In this document: in pieces, positions 8,723 through 20,186 of the stretch | Layout: every line of letters begins with the position of its first letter | Position numbering within the stretch: the stretch's first letter is position 1 | Origin: Anaerotignum neopropionicum | GTDB lineage: Bacteria; Bacillota; Clostridia; Lachnospirales; Anaerotignaceae | Reading direction: 5' to 3' | DNA length: 64,000 nt | Assembly (NCBI RefSeq): GCF_001571775.1 | Contig: NZ_LRVM01000004.1 | Span: forward strand, 186,001 to 250,000 | Translations under genes and position numbers: made by a program | The notes under the pieces: model-generated | The model's database searches: none | What the model was told of the DNA's origin: nothing | The model's input: the letters and a program-made list of their open reading frames with translations, nothing else

Positions 8723-9904
8723 ATGACAACCAAAATATATATGGACAATGCTGCAACAACACCTGTAAGGGATGAAGTGTTTGACGCCATACTTCCTTAT
8801 TTTAAAGAGTATTATGGAAATGCATCAAGTGTGTATAGTATTGCAAAGGAAAGTAAAAAAGCGCTGGAAAAAGCCAGAGAACAGGTTGCAAAAGGAATCG
8901 GAGCAAAAACGGAAGAGATTTACTTTACGGCCGGCGGTTCCGAAAGTGACAATATGGCGCTTCGGGGGGTTGCGGAAGCCTTAAAAACTAAGGGAAATCA
9001 CATTATCACAACAAAAATTGAGCATCATGCAATTTTGCATACTTGCGAATATTTAGAAAAAAATGGTTACGAAGTAACCTATTTGCCTGTGGATGAGTTT
9101 GGAAAAATTCGTTTAGAGGAGTTGGAAAGCAGCATTCGACCAGAAACAATTTTAATTTCTGTAATGTTTGCCAACAATGAAATCGGTACCATTCAGCCAG
9201 TTGGGGAAATTGGGAAAATAGCTGAAAAGCATGGAATTTTGTTTCATACGGATGCAGTGCAGGCTGTTGGCCATGTACCCATTCATGTGGAGGAAATGAA
9301 AATTGATTTACTCTCTATGAGCGGGCATAAGCTGGGCGGGCCCAAGGGCATCGGCGCTATTTATATCCGCAAGGGTGTCCCGGTTCAGCCATTGATTTTT
9401 GGCGGAGCACAGGAAAAGAAAAAACGTGCAGGGACGGAAAACATTGCGGGAATTGTTGGGTTGGGAAAAGCGGTTGAACTGGCTACAGCGGAAATGTCTG
9501 TTGAAACAAAACGCTTACTTCACCTAAGGGATCAATTGATTTCCGGTATTTTGGAAAAGGTTCCTTATAGCCGGTTGAATGGTCACCCTACTGATAGGCT
9601 GCCGGGGAACTGCAATATTTCGTTTTCCTATATTGAGGGTGAATCTATGTTGCTGTTGCTGGATGCCATTGGCGTTGCAGCCTCCAGCGGGTCTGCTTGC
9701 ACCTCAGGCTCCTTGGATCCCTCCCATGTATTGATGGCAATTGGTTTGCCTCATGGGGTTGCCCATGGTTCCTTGCGCTTGACATTAGACCGTGGCAATA
9801 CAGAGGAGGATGTTAATTTTGTGTTGAAAAAAATCCCCGAAATTGTTCAAAAATTAAGGGATATGTCACCATTATATGAAGAAATTGTGAATAAAAAAGC
9901 TTAG
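8723..9904 (+). CDS. nifS: Cysteine desulfurase NifS/IscS type
   Basis: This PLP enzyme removes sulfur from cysteine as an enzyme persulfide for Fe-S cluster and thio-cofactor assembly. Motifs are YMDNAATTPVRDEV at the N-terminus, the ETVL-like ISVMFANNEIGTIQP, the PLP lysine in SMSGHKLGGPKGIGA (about 200-214), and the persulfide cysteine in SSGSACTSGS (about 321-330). At 393 residues it is a standard group I NifS. The partner nifU lies 27 nt downstream. It may also supply sulfur to MnmA, which is encoded at 57.7 kb. Confidence 0.95.
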   Translation: MTTKIYMDNAATTPVRDEVFDAILPYFKEYYGNASSVYSIAKESKKALEKAREQVAKGIGAKTEEIYFTAGGSESDNMALRGVAEALKTKGNHIITTKIEHHAILHTCEYLEKNGYEVTYLPVDEFGKIRLEELESSIRPETILISVMFANNEIGTIQPVGEIGKIAEKHGILFHTDAVQAVGHVPIHVEEMKIDLLSMSGHKLGGPKGIGAIYIRKGVPVQPLIFGGAQEKKKRAGTENIAGIVGLGKAVELATAEMSVETKRLLHLRDQLISGILEKVPYSRLNGHPTDRLPGNCNISFSYIEGESMLLLLDAIGVAASSGSACTSGSLDPSHVLMAIGLPHGVAHGSLRLTLDRGNTEEDVNFVLKKIPEIVQKLRDMSPLYEEIVNKKA

Positions 9905-9931
9905 GCTTGAAGGACAAAGGAGGAAAAGTAG

Positions 9932-10372
9932 ATGGAATACAGCGAAAAGGTAATGGATCATTTTATGAACCCAAGAAATGTTGGCGTCATTGAGGACGCA
10001 AGCGGCGTTGGACAGGTAGGCAATTTAAAATGCGGCGATATTATGAAGGTTTATTTAAAAATAGAGAATGGTCGTATTGAAGATGCTAAATTCAAAACCT
10101 TTGGTTGTGGTGCCGCCGTGGCAACAAGCTCAATGGCCACGGAATTGGTCAAAGGCAAAACGTTGCAGGAGGCTTTGGAAGTAACAAATAAAGCAGTAAT
10201 GGAAGCTTTAGATGGGTTGCCCCCTGTGAAGGTGCACTGTTCCTGTCTTGCAGAAGAAGCACTGCATGCTGCCTTGTGGGATTACGCTCAGAAAAATCAA
10301 ATGGAAATTCATGGTTTGAAGGCTCCTGTGGAGGATATTGACGAATTGCATCAAAACGAAAACGAAGATTAA
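9932..10372 (+). CDS. nifU: NifU/IscU-type Fe-S scaffold protein
   Basis: This 146-residue scaffold is the usual NifS partner in Clostridia. It begins YSEKVMDHFMNPRNVG and carries the three ligand cysteines in NLKCGDIM, FKTFGCGAAVATSSM and VHCSCLAEEALHAAL. It lacks the C-terminal Nfu and central ferredoxin-like domains of full NifU, so it is an IscU-like short form. An AGGAGG ribosome site precedes the ATG. It forms a two-gene operon with nifS. Confidence 0.93.
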   Translation: MEYSEKVMDHFMNPRNVGVIEDASGVGQVGNLKCGDIMKVYLKIENGRIEDAKFKTFGCGAAVATSSMATELVKGKTLQEALEVTNKAVMEALDGLPPVKVHCSCLAEEALHAALWDYAQKNQMEIHGLKAPVEDIDELHQNENED

Positions 10373-10385
10373 AATATTGAAAATG

Positions 10386-10415
10386 GGCGGCTATCCTTTT
10401 GTAGCTGCCTTTTTT
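10386..10415 (+). terminator. Terminator of nifSU
   Basis: GGCGGCTA pairs with TAGCTGCC (one G-T pair) around an 8-nt loop and is followed by six T. The rest of the gap up to 10744 is AT-rich with no ORF or recognisable RNA. Confidence 0.85.
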
Positions 10416-10744
10416 ATTGTTAAGAACTGTTTATGTCTATTTTTTCATACAAAAGGGCGCTTCTTTGGTAAAACAAAAGCACCTTTCTTAACCAATAAAA
10501 GGATATCCCACAAAATTATGCGATTTTACTAATTATTACAAAGGATTTTTAAAAAACTGCTAATTTTCAAGCCTATTTTTAGTACAAAGTGCCGAATGTT
10601 TTTTTTTGCATTTAATTATAAAGGAAAATCCATACAAGTGAAGAAAGATAATAAATGTATATGTTGTTTAAAAAACATATTATGTATACACATATATACA
10701 AATGGGCATTTTTGCCAATAAAATTGATTTAGGAGGTTGGTATT

Positions 10745-12823
10745 ATGAAAAATTACACTGCAGACAAAGTAAGAAACGTAGTTCTATTGGGTCACAGCGG
10801 TTCCGGCAAGACAACATATGCCGAAGCAGCTCTTTTCTTCTCAGGCGCAACAAAGCGTTTTGGAAAAGTGGATGAGGGCAATACCGTTAGTGACTATGAA
10901 GCAGAAGAAATTCGTCGTAAGGTATCAATCAATACATCTGTACTACCCATTGAGTGGCAGGATACAAAAATCAACTTCCTAGATACACCAGGTTATTTTG
11001 ATTTTGTTGCGGAAGCAAAATTGGCAATGAGCGTTGCGGATACGGCGCTAATTATGGTTTCGGCAAAATCAGGCGTTGAGGTTGGAACGGAAAAAGCTTG
11101 GGAATATGCAGAAGAAATGCATCTGCCAAGATTTATTTTCGTAAATCAAATGGATGATGAAAATGCTGACTTTGAAAAAACCTTAGCAGATTTAAGAACA
11201 AATTTCGGAAAAGCGGTTGCACCCTTACAAATTCCTTTTAATGACGAGAATGGTAATTTTATTGGTTTTATTAACTTAATTAAAAAAGATGCAAGAAAGA
11301 AAATAAACGGTAAATTGCAGCCTTGCCAGGTGCCGGCAGATAAGGTTGATCAGGTAGAGGTTCTTCGTTCTATGCTGGTTGAAGTGGCGGCTGAAAGCAG
11401 TGAAGAATTAATGGAGAAGTTTTTTAATGATATTGAGCTGACAGAGGAAGAGATATATGATGGTTTACTGGAGGGGATTAAAAATCATAGCATTTGTCCC
11501 GTTATGTGTGGATCTGCAACACTGGGCTATGGTGTCAAATTACTGATGAATACTTTGGTGAGATTCACGTCTCCGGCATTTGAAGCAAGAAAAAATTTCC
11601 ACGCTTTTATTGATGGTACAGATACCGTGCTTTGCAGTACGGAAGATAAAACTTTTTCCGCATTTGTATTTAAAACAATCTCTGACCCATATATCGGTCG
11701 TTTGAATTTATTTAGAGTAATGACTGGTAAACTAGACAATTCTATGAATATTTATAACGTTGAAAAGGATACCTTTGAAAAGGTTGGTCATCTTTATATA
11801 GTAAGAGGGAAGGAACAAATAGAAGTAAATGAGCTGCATACCGGTGATATTGGTGCGCTGGCGAAACTTACTAACACCTCCACGCAAGATACGTTGGCAA
11901 CGAAGGAGAACCCAATTGTAATTCCAAAGCTACCATTGCCAAGTTCTGTTCTATCCATGGCAATTCAGCCAAAAGGAAAAGGTGATGAGGATAAGCTTTC
12001 TGCGGCTTTATCAAAAATTAGAGAAGAAGATCCTACTATTAAAATGGAGGTTAATAAAGAAACGAAACAGACGCTTATTTCCGGAATTGGGGAGCAGCAG
12101 ATGGATGTAATGGTAAATAAACTAAAAACGAAATACAAAATCGAAGTGGATATGATTGACCCCATTATTCCATTTAGAGAAACAGTCAAAGGAAAATCAT
12201 CGGTAAGAGGTCGCTATAAGAAGCAGTCCGGTGGACATGGTCAATTTGGAGATATTGTTATGGAATTTGAACCTAGTGGCGATATGACTTTGCCCTATGT
12301 ATTTGAGGAGAAAATTTTTGGCGGCTCCGTGCCGAAGCAGTATTTTCCTGCCGTTGAAAAAGGCCTGCAGGAATGTGTTTTAAGCGGTGTTTTGGCAGGG
12401 TATCCGGTGGTTGGCTTAAAGGCTACCTTGACAGACGGTTCTTATCACCCTGTTGATTCTTCTGAAATGGCTTTTAAAATGGCAACCTCTGTAGCTTTCA
12501 AAGAGGGCGTGCCCCAGGCAAAACCCATATTGTTAGAACCAATTGAGCATGTGGAGGTTCTGGTTCCCGAAAGATATATGGGAGATATTATGGGCGATAT
12601 TAATAAGCGGCGTGGTCGTATTTTAAGCATGGATGCTGCTGGAAACAAAAAATGCATCATTGCGGAGGTGCCTACATCAGAAATGCATAAATATGCTACT
12701 GATTTGCGCTCCATGACTCAAAGCCGTGGCGAATATAAGCATTATTTTGTACGCTACGAGGAAGCGCCTATGGAAATCCAGAAAAAAATTATTGAACGTA
12801 GAGCGGCGGAAAAAGAGAAATAA
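10745..12823 (+). CDS. Elongation factor G-like translational GTPase (EF-G paralogue)
   Basis: This 692-residue five-domain translational GTPase has G1 GHSGSGKTT (about 16-24), G3 DTPGYFDF, and G4 NQMD in place of the NKMD typical of EF-G. The C-terminal EF-G IV/V region includes GHGQFGDIVMEFEP, YPVVGLKATLTDGSYHPVDS and RRGRILSMD. The sequence fits the EF-G2/TetM-like paralogue group often annotated FusA2, rather than the canonical fusA of the str operon. The gene stands alone, preceded by an AGGAGG site and followed by a terminator. Its role in translocation, recycling or stress is not evident from sequence. Confidence 0.85.
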   Translation: MKNYTADKVRNVVLLGHSGSGKTTYAEAALFFSGATKRFGKVDEGNTVSDYEAEEIRRKVSINTSVLPIEWQDTKINFLDTPGYFDFVAEAKLAMSVADTALIMVSAKSGVEVGTEKAWEYAEEMHLPRFIFVNQMDDENADFEKTLADLRTNFGKAVAPLQIPFNDENGNFIGFINLIKKDARKKINGKLQPCQVPADKVDQVEVLRSMLVEVAAESSEELMEKFFNDIELTEEEIYDGLLEGIKNHSICPVMCGSATLGYGVKLLMNTLVRFTSPAFEARKNFHAFIDGTDTVLCSTEDKTFSAFVFKTISDPYIGRLNLFRVMTGKLDNSMNIYNVEKDTFEKVGHLYIVRGKEQIEVNELHTGDIGALAKLTNTSTQDTLATKENPIVIPKLPLPSSVLSMAIQPKGKGDEDKLSAALSKIREEDPTIKMEVNKETKQTLISGIGEQQMDVMVNKLKTKYKIEVDMIDPIIPFRETVKGKSSVRGRYKKQSGGHGQFGDIVMEFEPSGDMTLPYVFEEKIFGGSVPKQYFPAVEKGLQECVLSGVLAGYPVVGLKATLTDGSYHPVDSSEMAFKMATSVAFKEGVPQAKPILLEPIEHVEVLVPERYMGDIMGDINKRRGRILSMDAAGNKKCIIAEVPTSEMHKYATDLRSMTQSRGEYKHYFVRYEEAPMEIQKKIIERRAAEKEK

Positions 12824-12852
12824 ACAGTAATTTAAGTGTTTAGTGGGCATTT

Positions 12853-12897
12853 GCCATGGAAAATATCGGTCCAAGTTTTCCATGGCAGGTGTCTTTT
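12853..12897 (+). terminator. Terminator of the EF-G paralogue
   Basis: A perfect 11-bp stem, GCCATGGAAAA (12853-12863) with TTTTCCATGGC (12876-12886), is followed after a short spacer by six T. Confidence 0.8.
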
Positions 12898-12972
12898 TTG
12901 TATTTTGAGAAAATTTCTTTATAATCGTTTTGTGTTTCTTAGAGCAAGAAATTTCTTTGCGTGCAAAAGTCA

Positions 12973-13001
12973 CTGACAAAACAAACAGTTTATGGTATTA
13001 T
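12973..13001 (+). promoter_or_regulatory. Sigma-A promoter upstream of the flavoprotein gene
   Basis: CTGACA (12973-12978), a 17-nt spacer and TATTAT (12996-13001) form a good promoter. It implies an untranslated leader of about 170 nt before the gene at 13182. The leader is AT-rich and I see no known riboswitch in it. Confidence 0.6.
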
Positions 13002-13181
13002 AGAAAAACAATAAGAAAATATTGGATTTATAATAGTTTTTAAAAAGAATGATATAGCGGAATTTCCGTTAAGTATTATTAAATAAGACTTTTATTTTAA
13101 TATTTTTCAACGAATTGGAATGACTAGCATAAAATTGAGAAAAATAGTTTTTAATAGGCGTAAAGATTAGGAGGTTTTTAT

Positions 13182-14042
13182 ATGCTTGATGTAGCAATCA
13201 TTGGCGGAGGTCCGGCAGCACTGTCTGCGGCGCTTAACTGCCGACAGCGTAATAAAACGGTTTGCATTTTCGGAAGAAGCCTGGATAGCTCCCTGCTATT
13301 TGCCGCTGAAAAGGTGGATAATTATTTAGGTCTGCCAGACGTAAATGGGGAGGAAATGTTAAACCGCTTCTATTCCCATGCAGTGAAAAATGGTGTCGAG
13401 TTCCAGGAGTGCCGTGTTACCCAGGTATTAAATATGGGTGAACATTATATGATTAATGCGGAAAATAATTTTATCGAGGCAAAAGCCATAATTTTGGCCA
13501 CGGGGCTGAGCAAGAGCAAAGGAATTGCCGGTGAATTAGATTATTTGGGCAAAGGCGTCAGCTATTGCGCAACCTGTGATGGAATGCTGTATCGTAACAA
13601 AAAGGTTATTGTCATAAGTGAAAACGAAGAAGGCGAAGCAGAGGCCAATTTTTTGGCTGATATTTGTAAGGAAGTGCTTTATATCCCTTTGTATAAAAAT
13701 GTTTCATTTCTGAAGGAGAGTGTGACGGTTTTAGCTGCAAAGCCCAAGGCAGTCATTGGTAGTGGCGAGAAGCTTACAGCCTTGGAAACGGATCAGGAAA
13801 CAATTTCCTGTGATGGTATTTTCTTTGCAAAAAATACAATGCCGCCGGATAGTTTGATTTTTGGCTTAAAAACCGATGGTAAAAACATTGAGGTTGATCG
13901 GCGTATGTCAACGAATTTGCCGCGCGTTTATGCGGCGGGAGATTGCACCGGCGCTCCCTATCAAATTGCAAAGGCAGTAGGGGAAGGGTTGGTTGCGGCG
14001 CTGTCGGCTGTTTCTGATATTGACCAAATGACGAAAAAATAA
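13182..14042 (+). CDS. Thioredoxin-reductase-like NAD(P)/FAD oxidoreductase
   Basis: This 286-residue flavoprotein has an N-terminal FAD dinucleotide motif IIGGGPAALSAAL (about 6-18), the redox-active pair CATC in SYCATCDGMLYR (about 127-138), and the C-terminal FAD motif YAAGDCTGAPYQIAKAVGEG. The layout is that of low-molecular-weight thioredoxin reductase, but it is shorter than the usual 305-315 residues. The second nucleotide-binding region (VIVISENEEGEAEANFLAD) lacks a clear GxGxxA, so NADPH use is uncertain. No thioredoxin gene is adjacent. It could be a ferredoxin- or flavin-linked reductase. AGGAGG precedes the ATG. Confidence 0.8.
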   Translation: MLDVAIIGGGPAALSAALNCRQRNKTVCIFGRSLDSSLLFAAEKVDNYLGLPDVNGEEMLNRFYSHAVKNGVEFQECRVTQVLNMGEHYMINAENNFIEAKAIILATGLSKSKGIAGELDYLGKGVSYCATCDGMLYRNKKVIVISENEEGEAEANFLADICKEVLYIPLYKNVSFLKESVTVLAAKPKAVIGSGEKLTALETDQETISCDGIFFAKNTMPPDSLIFGLKTDGKNIEVDRRMSTNLPRVYAAGDCTGAPYQIAKAVGEGLVAALSAVSDIDQMTKK

Positions 14043-14363
14043 TAGACTCCCTTTAGGCATTGGCAAGGAATGGTTCAGTTTGTCTCCTTTACTTTGGGAA
14101 CACTATTTTTTGAAATACTTCCAAAATGCATAAATGTCTAGAGGTTTTTTTTGAGCGTAGGTTAAGGGGAAAAAATAGGATAAATGTAAAATAAGTTTAC
14201 TACCACAATAAAATTTTGATAGAGATGAAATTCAAAGAGAATGCAAGGGATTTCGAGAAAAAATTAAAAAAAGCATTGTATTTTTAAAATTTTATTGTAA
14301 TTTAATCCATTTTAGCATAAAATAGCTAAAAATAATATTTGAATATTCTTGAAAAAATGCTAA

Positions 14364-14404
14364 TATAATAACAGAAATCAGCACTCAATAAACACGAGTG
14401 CTAA
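14364..14404 (+). promoter_or_regulatory. groESL promoter -10 and CIRCE operator
   Basis: TATAAT lies at 14364-14369. It is followed by the HrcA operator: TCAGCACTC (14378-14386), 9 nt, GAGTGCTAA (14396-14404), one base from the consensus TTAGCACTC-N9-GAGTGCTAA. This predicts HrcA repression of groESL. The preceding stretch 14043-14363 is AT-rich and holds no gene that I can support. Confidence 0.93.
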
Positions 14405-14429
14405 CAGAATCAAATAAGGAGGTAATGAT

Positions 14430-14717
14430 ATGAAACTTTCACCATTAGGAGATAAGGTTGTATTAAAGCAGTTAGAAGCGGAGGAGACAACAAAATCAGG
14501 ATTGATTTTAACCTCTCAGTCCAAGGAGAAGCCCCAGGAAGCCATTGTTGTTGCAGTAGGCCCAGGTGGTATGGTAGGCGATACAAAGGTTGAGATGGTG
14601 CTGAAAGAGGGAGATCGTGTTATTTTCTCTAGATACGGCGCAATGGAAATCAAATTTGACGGTGAAGAATATTTGGTCATGAGACAAAATGATATTTTGG
14701 CAGTAGTAAAAGATTGA
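14430..14717 (+). CDS. groES: Co-chaperonin GroES
   Basis: This 95-residue Hsp10 caps the GroEL ring. It begins LSPLGDKVVLKQLEAEE and has the GGMVGDTKVEMVLKEGDRVI region and the YGAMEIKFDGEEYLVMRQND end typical of the family. The mobile loop lies around residues 17-32. AGGAGG stands before the ATG, and groEL follows by 21 nt. Control is by the CIRCE element immediately upstream. Confidence 0.97.
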   Translation: MKLSPLGDKVVLKQLEAEETTKSGLILTSQSKEKPQEAIVVAVGPGGMVGDTKVEMVLKEGDRVIFSRYGAMEIKFDGEEYLVMRQNDILAVVKD

Positions 14718-14723
14718 TTTTAA

Positions 14724-16367
<1,644 letters not shown>

Positions 16368-16411
16368 CAGTTTCAAGAACAGCGAATTCCATTTTCATTA
16401 TGAATATAGTA

Positions 16412-16444
16412 AAAAAACCTCTATCCTTTGGATGGAGGTTTTTT
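16412..16444 (+). terminator. Terminator of groESL
   Basis: AACCTCTATCC pairs with GGATGGAGGTT (one T-G pair) around a TTT loop, followed by a T tract. The remaining gap to the sdaAB promoter is AT-rich and has no recognised feature. Confidence 0.9.
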
Positions 16445-16720
16445 AATATTAGAAAAAGCAGGCTTTATAAAGATTTTTAGACAGAGTCGGGAAGCTTCTG
16501 AAATAAAAATTCCGTTTTTGGAATTTTGAAGGATAAAAAATAAAAAAATGAAAATAATTTTATTAAGGTAAAAAAGAATTTTGTAGCAAAATAATACAAC
16601 TTTATTTTTGACATTTGCCTTTTTTAGCAATAATTTCGCAAAATGTATTTACATCAAAGACAAGTGTGTTACTAAAACAAAAAAATGTCCGTCGTGTGGA
16701 AACTTTTTTGGGATTTTCTA

Positions 16721-16750
16721 TTGACTTTGACGAAAAAGTTCATATATAAT
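16721..16750 (+). promoter_or_regulatory. sdaAB promoter
   Basis: TTGACT (16721-16726), an 18-nt spacer and TATAAT (16745-16750). Transcription would start near 16757, so the in-frame ATG at 16755 cannot be the start codon. The transcript then has a leader of about 70 nt before the TTG start at 16827. Confidence 0.7.
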
Positions 16751-16826
16751 TGCTATGCAAGGACAAAAAGATTTTTCAGTCCGGATTTTTAATGGAAAAA
16801 TAGTTTCAAAGAGGGGAGGAATAGGT

Positions 16827-17489
16827 TTGCTGCAGGTGTTCGATATTATTGGCCCTATCATGATTGGTCCATCCAGCTCCCACACTGCGGGCGCGGTTCG
16901 CATTGGGAAATATGCGCGTTCTATTCTGGGAACTGTTCCTGTTTCTGCGTTGATTCGTTTTAGTGGTTCTTTTGCAAAGACTTATAAGGGGCATGGAACG
17001 GATAAGGCAATTGTTGCTGGTATTTTAGGCATGGAAACTGATGATGAGCGTATTCGTATTAGCTTGGAGGTTGCCAAAGAAGAAGGATTGGCGTATACAT
17101 TTGAGGAAACAGAAATTGACGGAGCGCATCCCAATACGGCGGAAATATTTTTAAAGGATGCCGATGGAAGTGAAATTCTGGTTCAAGGTGCATCTATTGG
17201 CGGTGGAAATATTATTATCAATAAAATTAATAATACAGTTGTTTCTATTTCCGGGAAATCGGATACACTGATCATTCCTCATGAGGATGTTCCGGGTATG
17301 ATTGCAGTTGTAACAAAAATTCTTGCGGAGCACAGTGTAAATATCCACGGATTTTCTCTTTGCAGAGATCACAAAGGGGGCATTGCGGTAATGACCATAG
17401 AAATTGATGGTGGTATAGATGAATCTATCAATCAAGTTATTTTAAGTCAACCCCATATTCTGGCTTCTACAATATTAAAAGCAATTTGA
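16827..17489 (+). CDS. sdaAB: L-serine dehydratase, iron-sulfur-dependent, beta subunit
   Basis: This subunit of the oxygen-sensitive [4Fe-4S] serine dehydratase converts L-serine to pyruvate and ammonia. I choose TTG 16827 because GGGGAGGA lies 8 nt upstream and the N-terminus then reads QVFDIIGPIMIGPSSSHTAG, as in the family. A longer frame from 16755 would begin before the transcription start. The C-terminal part (about 148-220) is an ACT domain (VPGMIAVVTKILAEHSVNIH). The predicted 220 residues match known SdaAB. It forms a serine-use cluster with sdaAA and sstT. Confidence 0.92.
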   Translation: MLQVFDIIGPIMIGPSSSHTAGAVRIGKYARSILGTVPVSALIRFSGSFAKTYKGHGTDKAIVAGILGMETDDERIRISLEVAKEEGLAYTFEETEIDGAHPNTAEIFLKDADGSEILVQGASIGGGNIIINKINNTVVSISGKSDTLIIPHEDVPGMIAVVTKILAEHSVNIHGFSLCRDHKGGIAVMTIEIDGGIDESINQVILSQPHILASTILKAI

Positions 17490-17686
17490 TTAAAATATAT
17501 CTATAGTTTGAAAACGTAATTTAGGAGTTTTTTGCGGTAGCAACACGGTTATATGGTGCTTATGAAAGCATTTTGGAGTTGAAAGATACCAACGAATGAG
17601 AAAATGCAAATAACCCAAGATTTTGTTGGTGTAGTTTTCAATTTGGGTATTAATATATGAAAAAATATGGAATTGGAGGTGATAAT

Positions 17687-18562
17687 ATGAAATATGACTC
17701 TTTGGCAGATTTGGTTTTGCAAGCAGAAAATGAAAACATCCCTCTTTGTAAGCTGATTTTAAGGGATCAAGCACAGCAGGCTGAAACGGAAGAAAAGGTA
17801 TTGTTTGAAAATATGAAGCGCTCGCTGATCGTTATGCGGGAATCAGTTGAAAGTGGCTTGGATGCCAATAAACGCTCTGCCAGCGGTCTTACAGGCGGAG
17901 ATGCTTTTAAAATGAGAGAGGCCGTAAATGCGAACAAGAATATTTGTGGAAGGATTTTTGGGGAGGCAATGGTGAAGGCTCTTGCGGTTTCTCAAACAAA
18001 TGCCTGCATGGGAAGAATTGTAGCTGCACCAACGGCGGGTAGCTGCGGTATTTTGCCTGCGGCATTATTAACAATTTCTGATGATAGAAATATTTCCGAG
18101 GATGACGTAGTAATGTCCCTTTTTACTGCATCTGCGGTGGGAATGGTAATTGCCAATAAGGCGAGCATTGCCGGTGCAGAAGGTGGTTGTCAGGCGGAAT
18201 GTGGCGCAGCCAGTGCCATGGCAGCTTCTGCTTTGGTGGAGCTTTGCGGCGGAACGCCAAAACAAAGTGAACACGCTTGTGCTATCGCTTTAAAAAATAT
18301 TCTGGGGTTAGTATGTGATCCTGTGGCAGGTTTGGTGGAAATTCCATGTATCAAGAGAAATGCCATGGGCGTTGCGAATGCTTTTGTAGCAGCAGAATTG
18401 GCCTTGGCCGGGGTGGAAAGTGCAATTCCCGCAGATGAAGTTATTTATGCCATGAAGAAAATAGGGGAGGCAATGTCGCCTGCCTTAAAGGAAACGGCAG
18501 AAGGGGGCTTGGCGGCAACCCCCACAGGGAAAAAACTTTGTGAAAAGGTGTTTGGTCATTGA
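17687..18562 (+). CDS. sdaAA: L-serine dehydratase, iron-sulfur-dependent, alpha subunit
   Basis: This is the catalytic subunit carrying the Fe-S cluster. The start at ATG 17687 is fixed by GGAGGTGAT directly upstream; the in-frame ATG at 17657 has no such site. Conserved segments include RSASGLTGGDAFKM, VAAPTAGSCGILPAAL, GGCQAECGAASAMAA (cluster cysteines), LVCDPVAGLVEIPCIKRNA and the C-terminal EGGLAATPTGKKL. About 291 residues, the usual length. The 197-nt spacer after sdaAB contains a weak inverted repeat (CCCAA near 17617, TTTGGGTA near 17643) but no known riboswitch. Confidence 0.94.
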   Translation: MKYDSLADLVLQAENENIPLCKLILRDQAQQAETEEKVLFENMKRSLIVMRESVESGLDANKRSASGLTGGDAFKMREAVNANKNICGRIFGEAMVKALAVSQTNACMGRIVAAPTAGSCGILPAALLTISDDRNISEDDVVMSLFTASAVGMVIANKASIAGAEGGCQAECGAASAMAASALVELCGGTPKQSEHACAIALKNILGLVCDPVAGLVEIPCIKRNAMGVANAFVAAELALAGVESAIPADEVIYAMKKIGEAMSPALKETAEGGLAATPTGKKLCEKVFGH

Positions 18563-18631
18563 TAAAAATTATCTTTCTTCGTACAACCAAAGTAACCGCA
18601 ATGATATTATAAAAATAGGAGAATTGATAAA

Positions 18632-19855
18632 ATGAATAATTTATTTCAAAAATGGAATTCTATTAGTCTGGTTAAACGTATTGTAGCAGGCCTGATTATT
18701 GGTGCTGTTCTTGGCAGAGTATTGCCATCTTTAACGGTGATTGGCATCTTAGGAGATCTGTTTGTTGGTGCATTAAAGGGCGTTGCGCCTATCTTGGTAT
18801 TTTTCTTGGTAATGAGCTCTCTTGCTCAGCATAAGAAGGGTGCAAAAACAAACATGGGCACTGTTGTTGTTTTGTACTTAATCGGTACATTCGCTGCTGC
18901 CTTGGTAGCGGTTGTTGGTAGTTTCATGTTCCCAGTGTCTTTAACCCTGACGGATGCAGTTCAAAACAGCACACCTCCTGATGGCGTTGGCACTGTAATT
19001 AAAACCTTGCTTATGAATGTAGTTCAAAACCCCATTGCATCTATTTCAACTGCAAATTATATTGGTATTTTGGCTTGGGCAGTTGTTTTTGGTTTAGCGC
19101 TGAAGCATTCCTCCGATACCACAAAAACGATGCTGGGTAACTTTGCAGATGCAGTTTCTCAGGCAGTTAGATGGGTAATCAGTTTTGCTCCGTTTGGTAT
19201 TTTAGGTCTTGTTTTTGCCACGGTTTCCACAAGTGGGCTGGGTATTTTCACGGACTACGGCAAGCTGTTGTTATTGTTGGTTGGCTGTATGGTAGTCATT
19301 GCGCTGATTGTAAACCCTATTATCGTTTTCTTAAATATCAAGCAAAATCCATATCCGTTGGTGTTTAAATGCTTAAAGGACAGCTTCATTACAGCATTCT
19401 TTACCCGTAGCTCTGCCGCAAATATTCCCGTAAATATGACACTTTGCGAATCTTTGGGCTTGGATGAAGATAACTATTCTGTTTCTATTCCTTTGGGTGC
19501 AACAATTAATATGGCTGGTGCTGCAATTACGATTACGGTTATGACTTTGGCGGCAGTAAATACACTAGGGTTTTCTGTTGATATTGGAACAGCTTTGGTT
19601 TTAAGTATTGTTGCTGCAGTATCTGCGTGTGGTGCTTCCGGCGTAGCAGGGGGTTCCTTGCTGCTAATTCCTCTGGCATGCTCCTTGTTTGGCATTTCTA
19701 ACGATATTGCAATGCAGGTTGTAGGCGTTGGTTTTATTATCGGTGTTGTGCAGGATTCATGTGAAACTGGCTTGAATTCCTCTACTGATGCACTGTTCAC
19801 AGCTGCGGCTGAATTCAGACAGTGGAGAAAAGAAGGAAAACCCATCAAATGGTAA
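18632..19855 (+). CDS. sstT: Sodium:serine/threonine symporter SstT
   Basis: This 407-residue dicarboxylate/amino acid:cation symporter family protein has the N-terminus [20 protein letters not shown] and multiple hydrophobic segments. The family core includes [14 protein letters not shown] (serine-rich hairpin), the transport motif [20 protein letters not shown], and [20 protein letters not shown]. SstT members import serine and threonine with sodium. Placement after sdaAB-sdaAA is consistent with serine uptake feeding deamination to pyruvate. An AGGAG site precedes the ATG. Confidence 0.93.
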   Translation: MNNLFQKWNSISLVKRIVAGLIIGAVLGRVLPSLTVIGILGDLFVGALKGVAPILVFFLVMSSLAQHKKGAKTNMGTVVVLYLIGTFAAALVAVVGSFMFPVSLTLTDAVQNSTPPDGVGTVIKTLLMNVVQNPIASISTANYIGILAWAVVFGLALKHSSDTTKTMLGNFADAVSQAVRWVISFAPFGILGLVFATVSTSGLGIFTDYGKLLLLLVGCMVVIALIVNPIIVFLNIKQNPYPLVFKCLKDSFITAFFTRSSAANIPVNMTLCESLGLDEDNYSVSIPLGATINMAGAAITITVMTLAAVNTLGFSVDIGTALVLSIVAAVSACGASGVAGGSLLLIPLACSLFGISNDIAMQVVGVGFIIGVVQDSCETGLNSSTDALFTAAAEFRQWRKEGKPIKW

Positions 19856-19961
19856 TGTTTAAATTATATTAATGAATGGTATTGGTTGTACGAAAAAGTA
19901 GTTTTTTGAAATATACAAAGATGTATTTTCTTTAAGCATAATGAGAAGAGATATAAAATGA

Positions 19962-19987
19962 GCGGTGATTTTATTCACCGCCTTTTT
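19962..19987 (+). terminator. Terminator of the sda-sstT cluster
   Basis: GCGGTGA (19962-19968) pairs with TCACCGC (19975-19981) and a T-rich tail follows. A second terminator-like hairpin, AAGGATT/AATCCTT, lies at 20051-20080. The rest of the gap to 20186 shows no gene. Confidence 0.85.
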
Positions 19988-20186
19988 TATGGATTTTTGA
20001 AGTTTGCAAAGAAGTTTTTTGTTTTGCAAAAACTCGTAAAAATAAATTATAAGGATTTTTGCTATGCAAGAATCCTTTTTAGCGTTCATAATTTTTGTGA
20101 TATTCCTCATGAAAAAAGTTTTTTAATAATTTTTTACTGTTGATTTTCTTAGTGAAAGCTTAAAATTTACGATAACAATAGAAATA

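Noticed and set aside
17490-17686. Glycine or other riboswitch between sdaAB and sdaAA
   Set aside because: Only a weak inverted repeat is present and no conserved aptamer sequence is seen.
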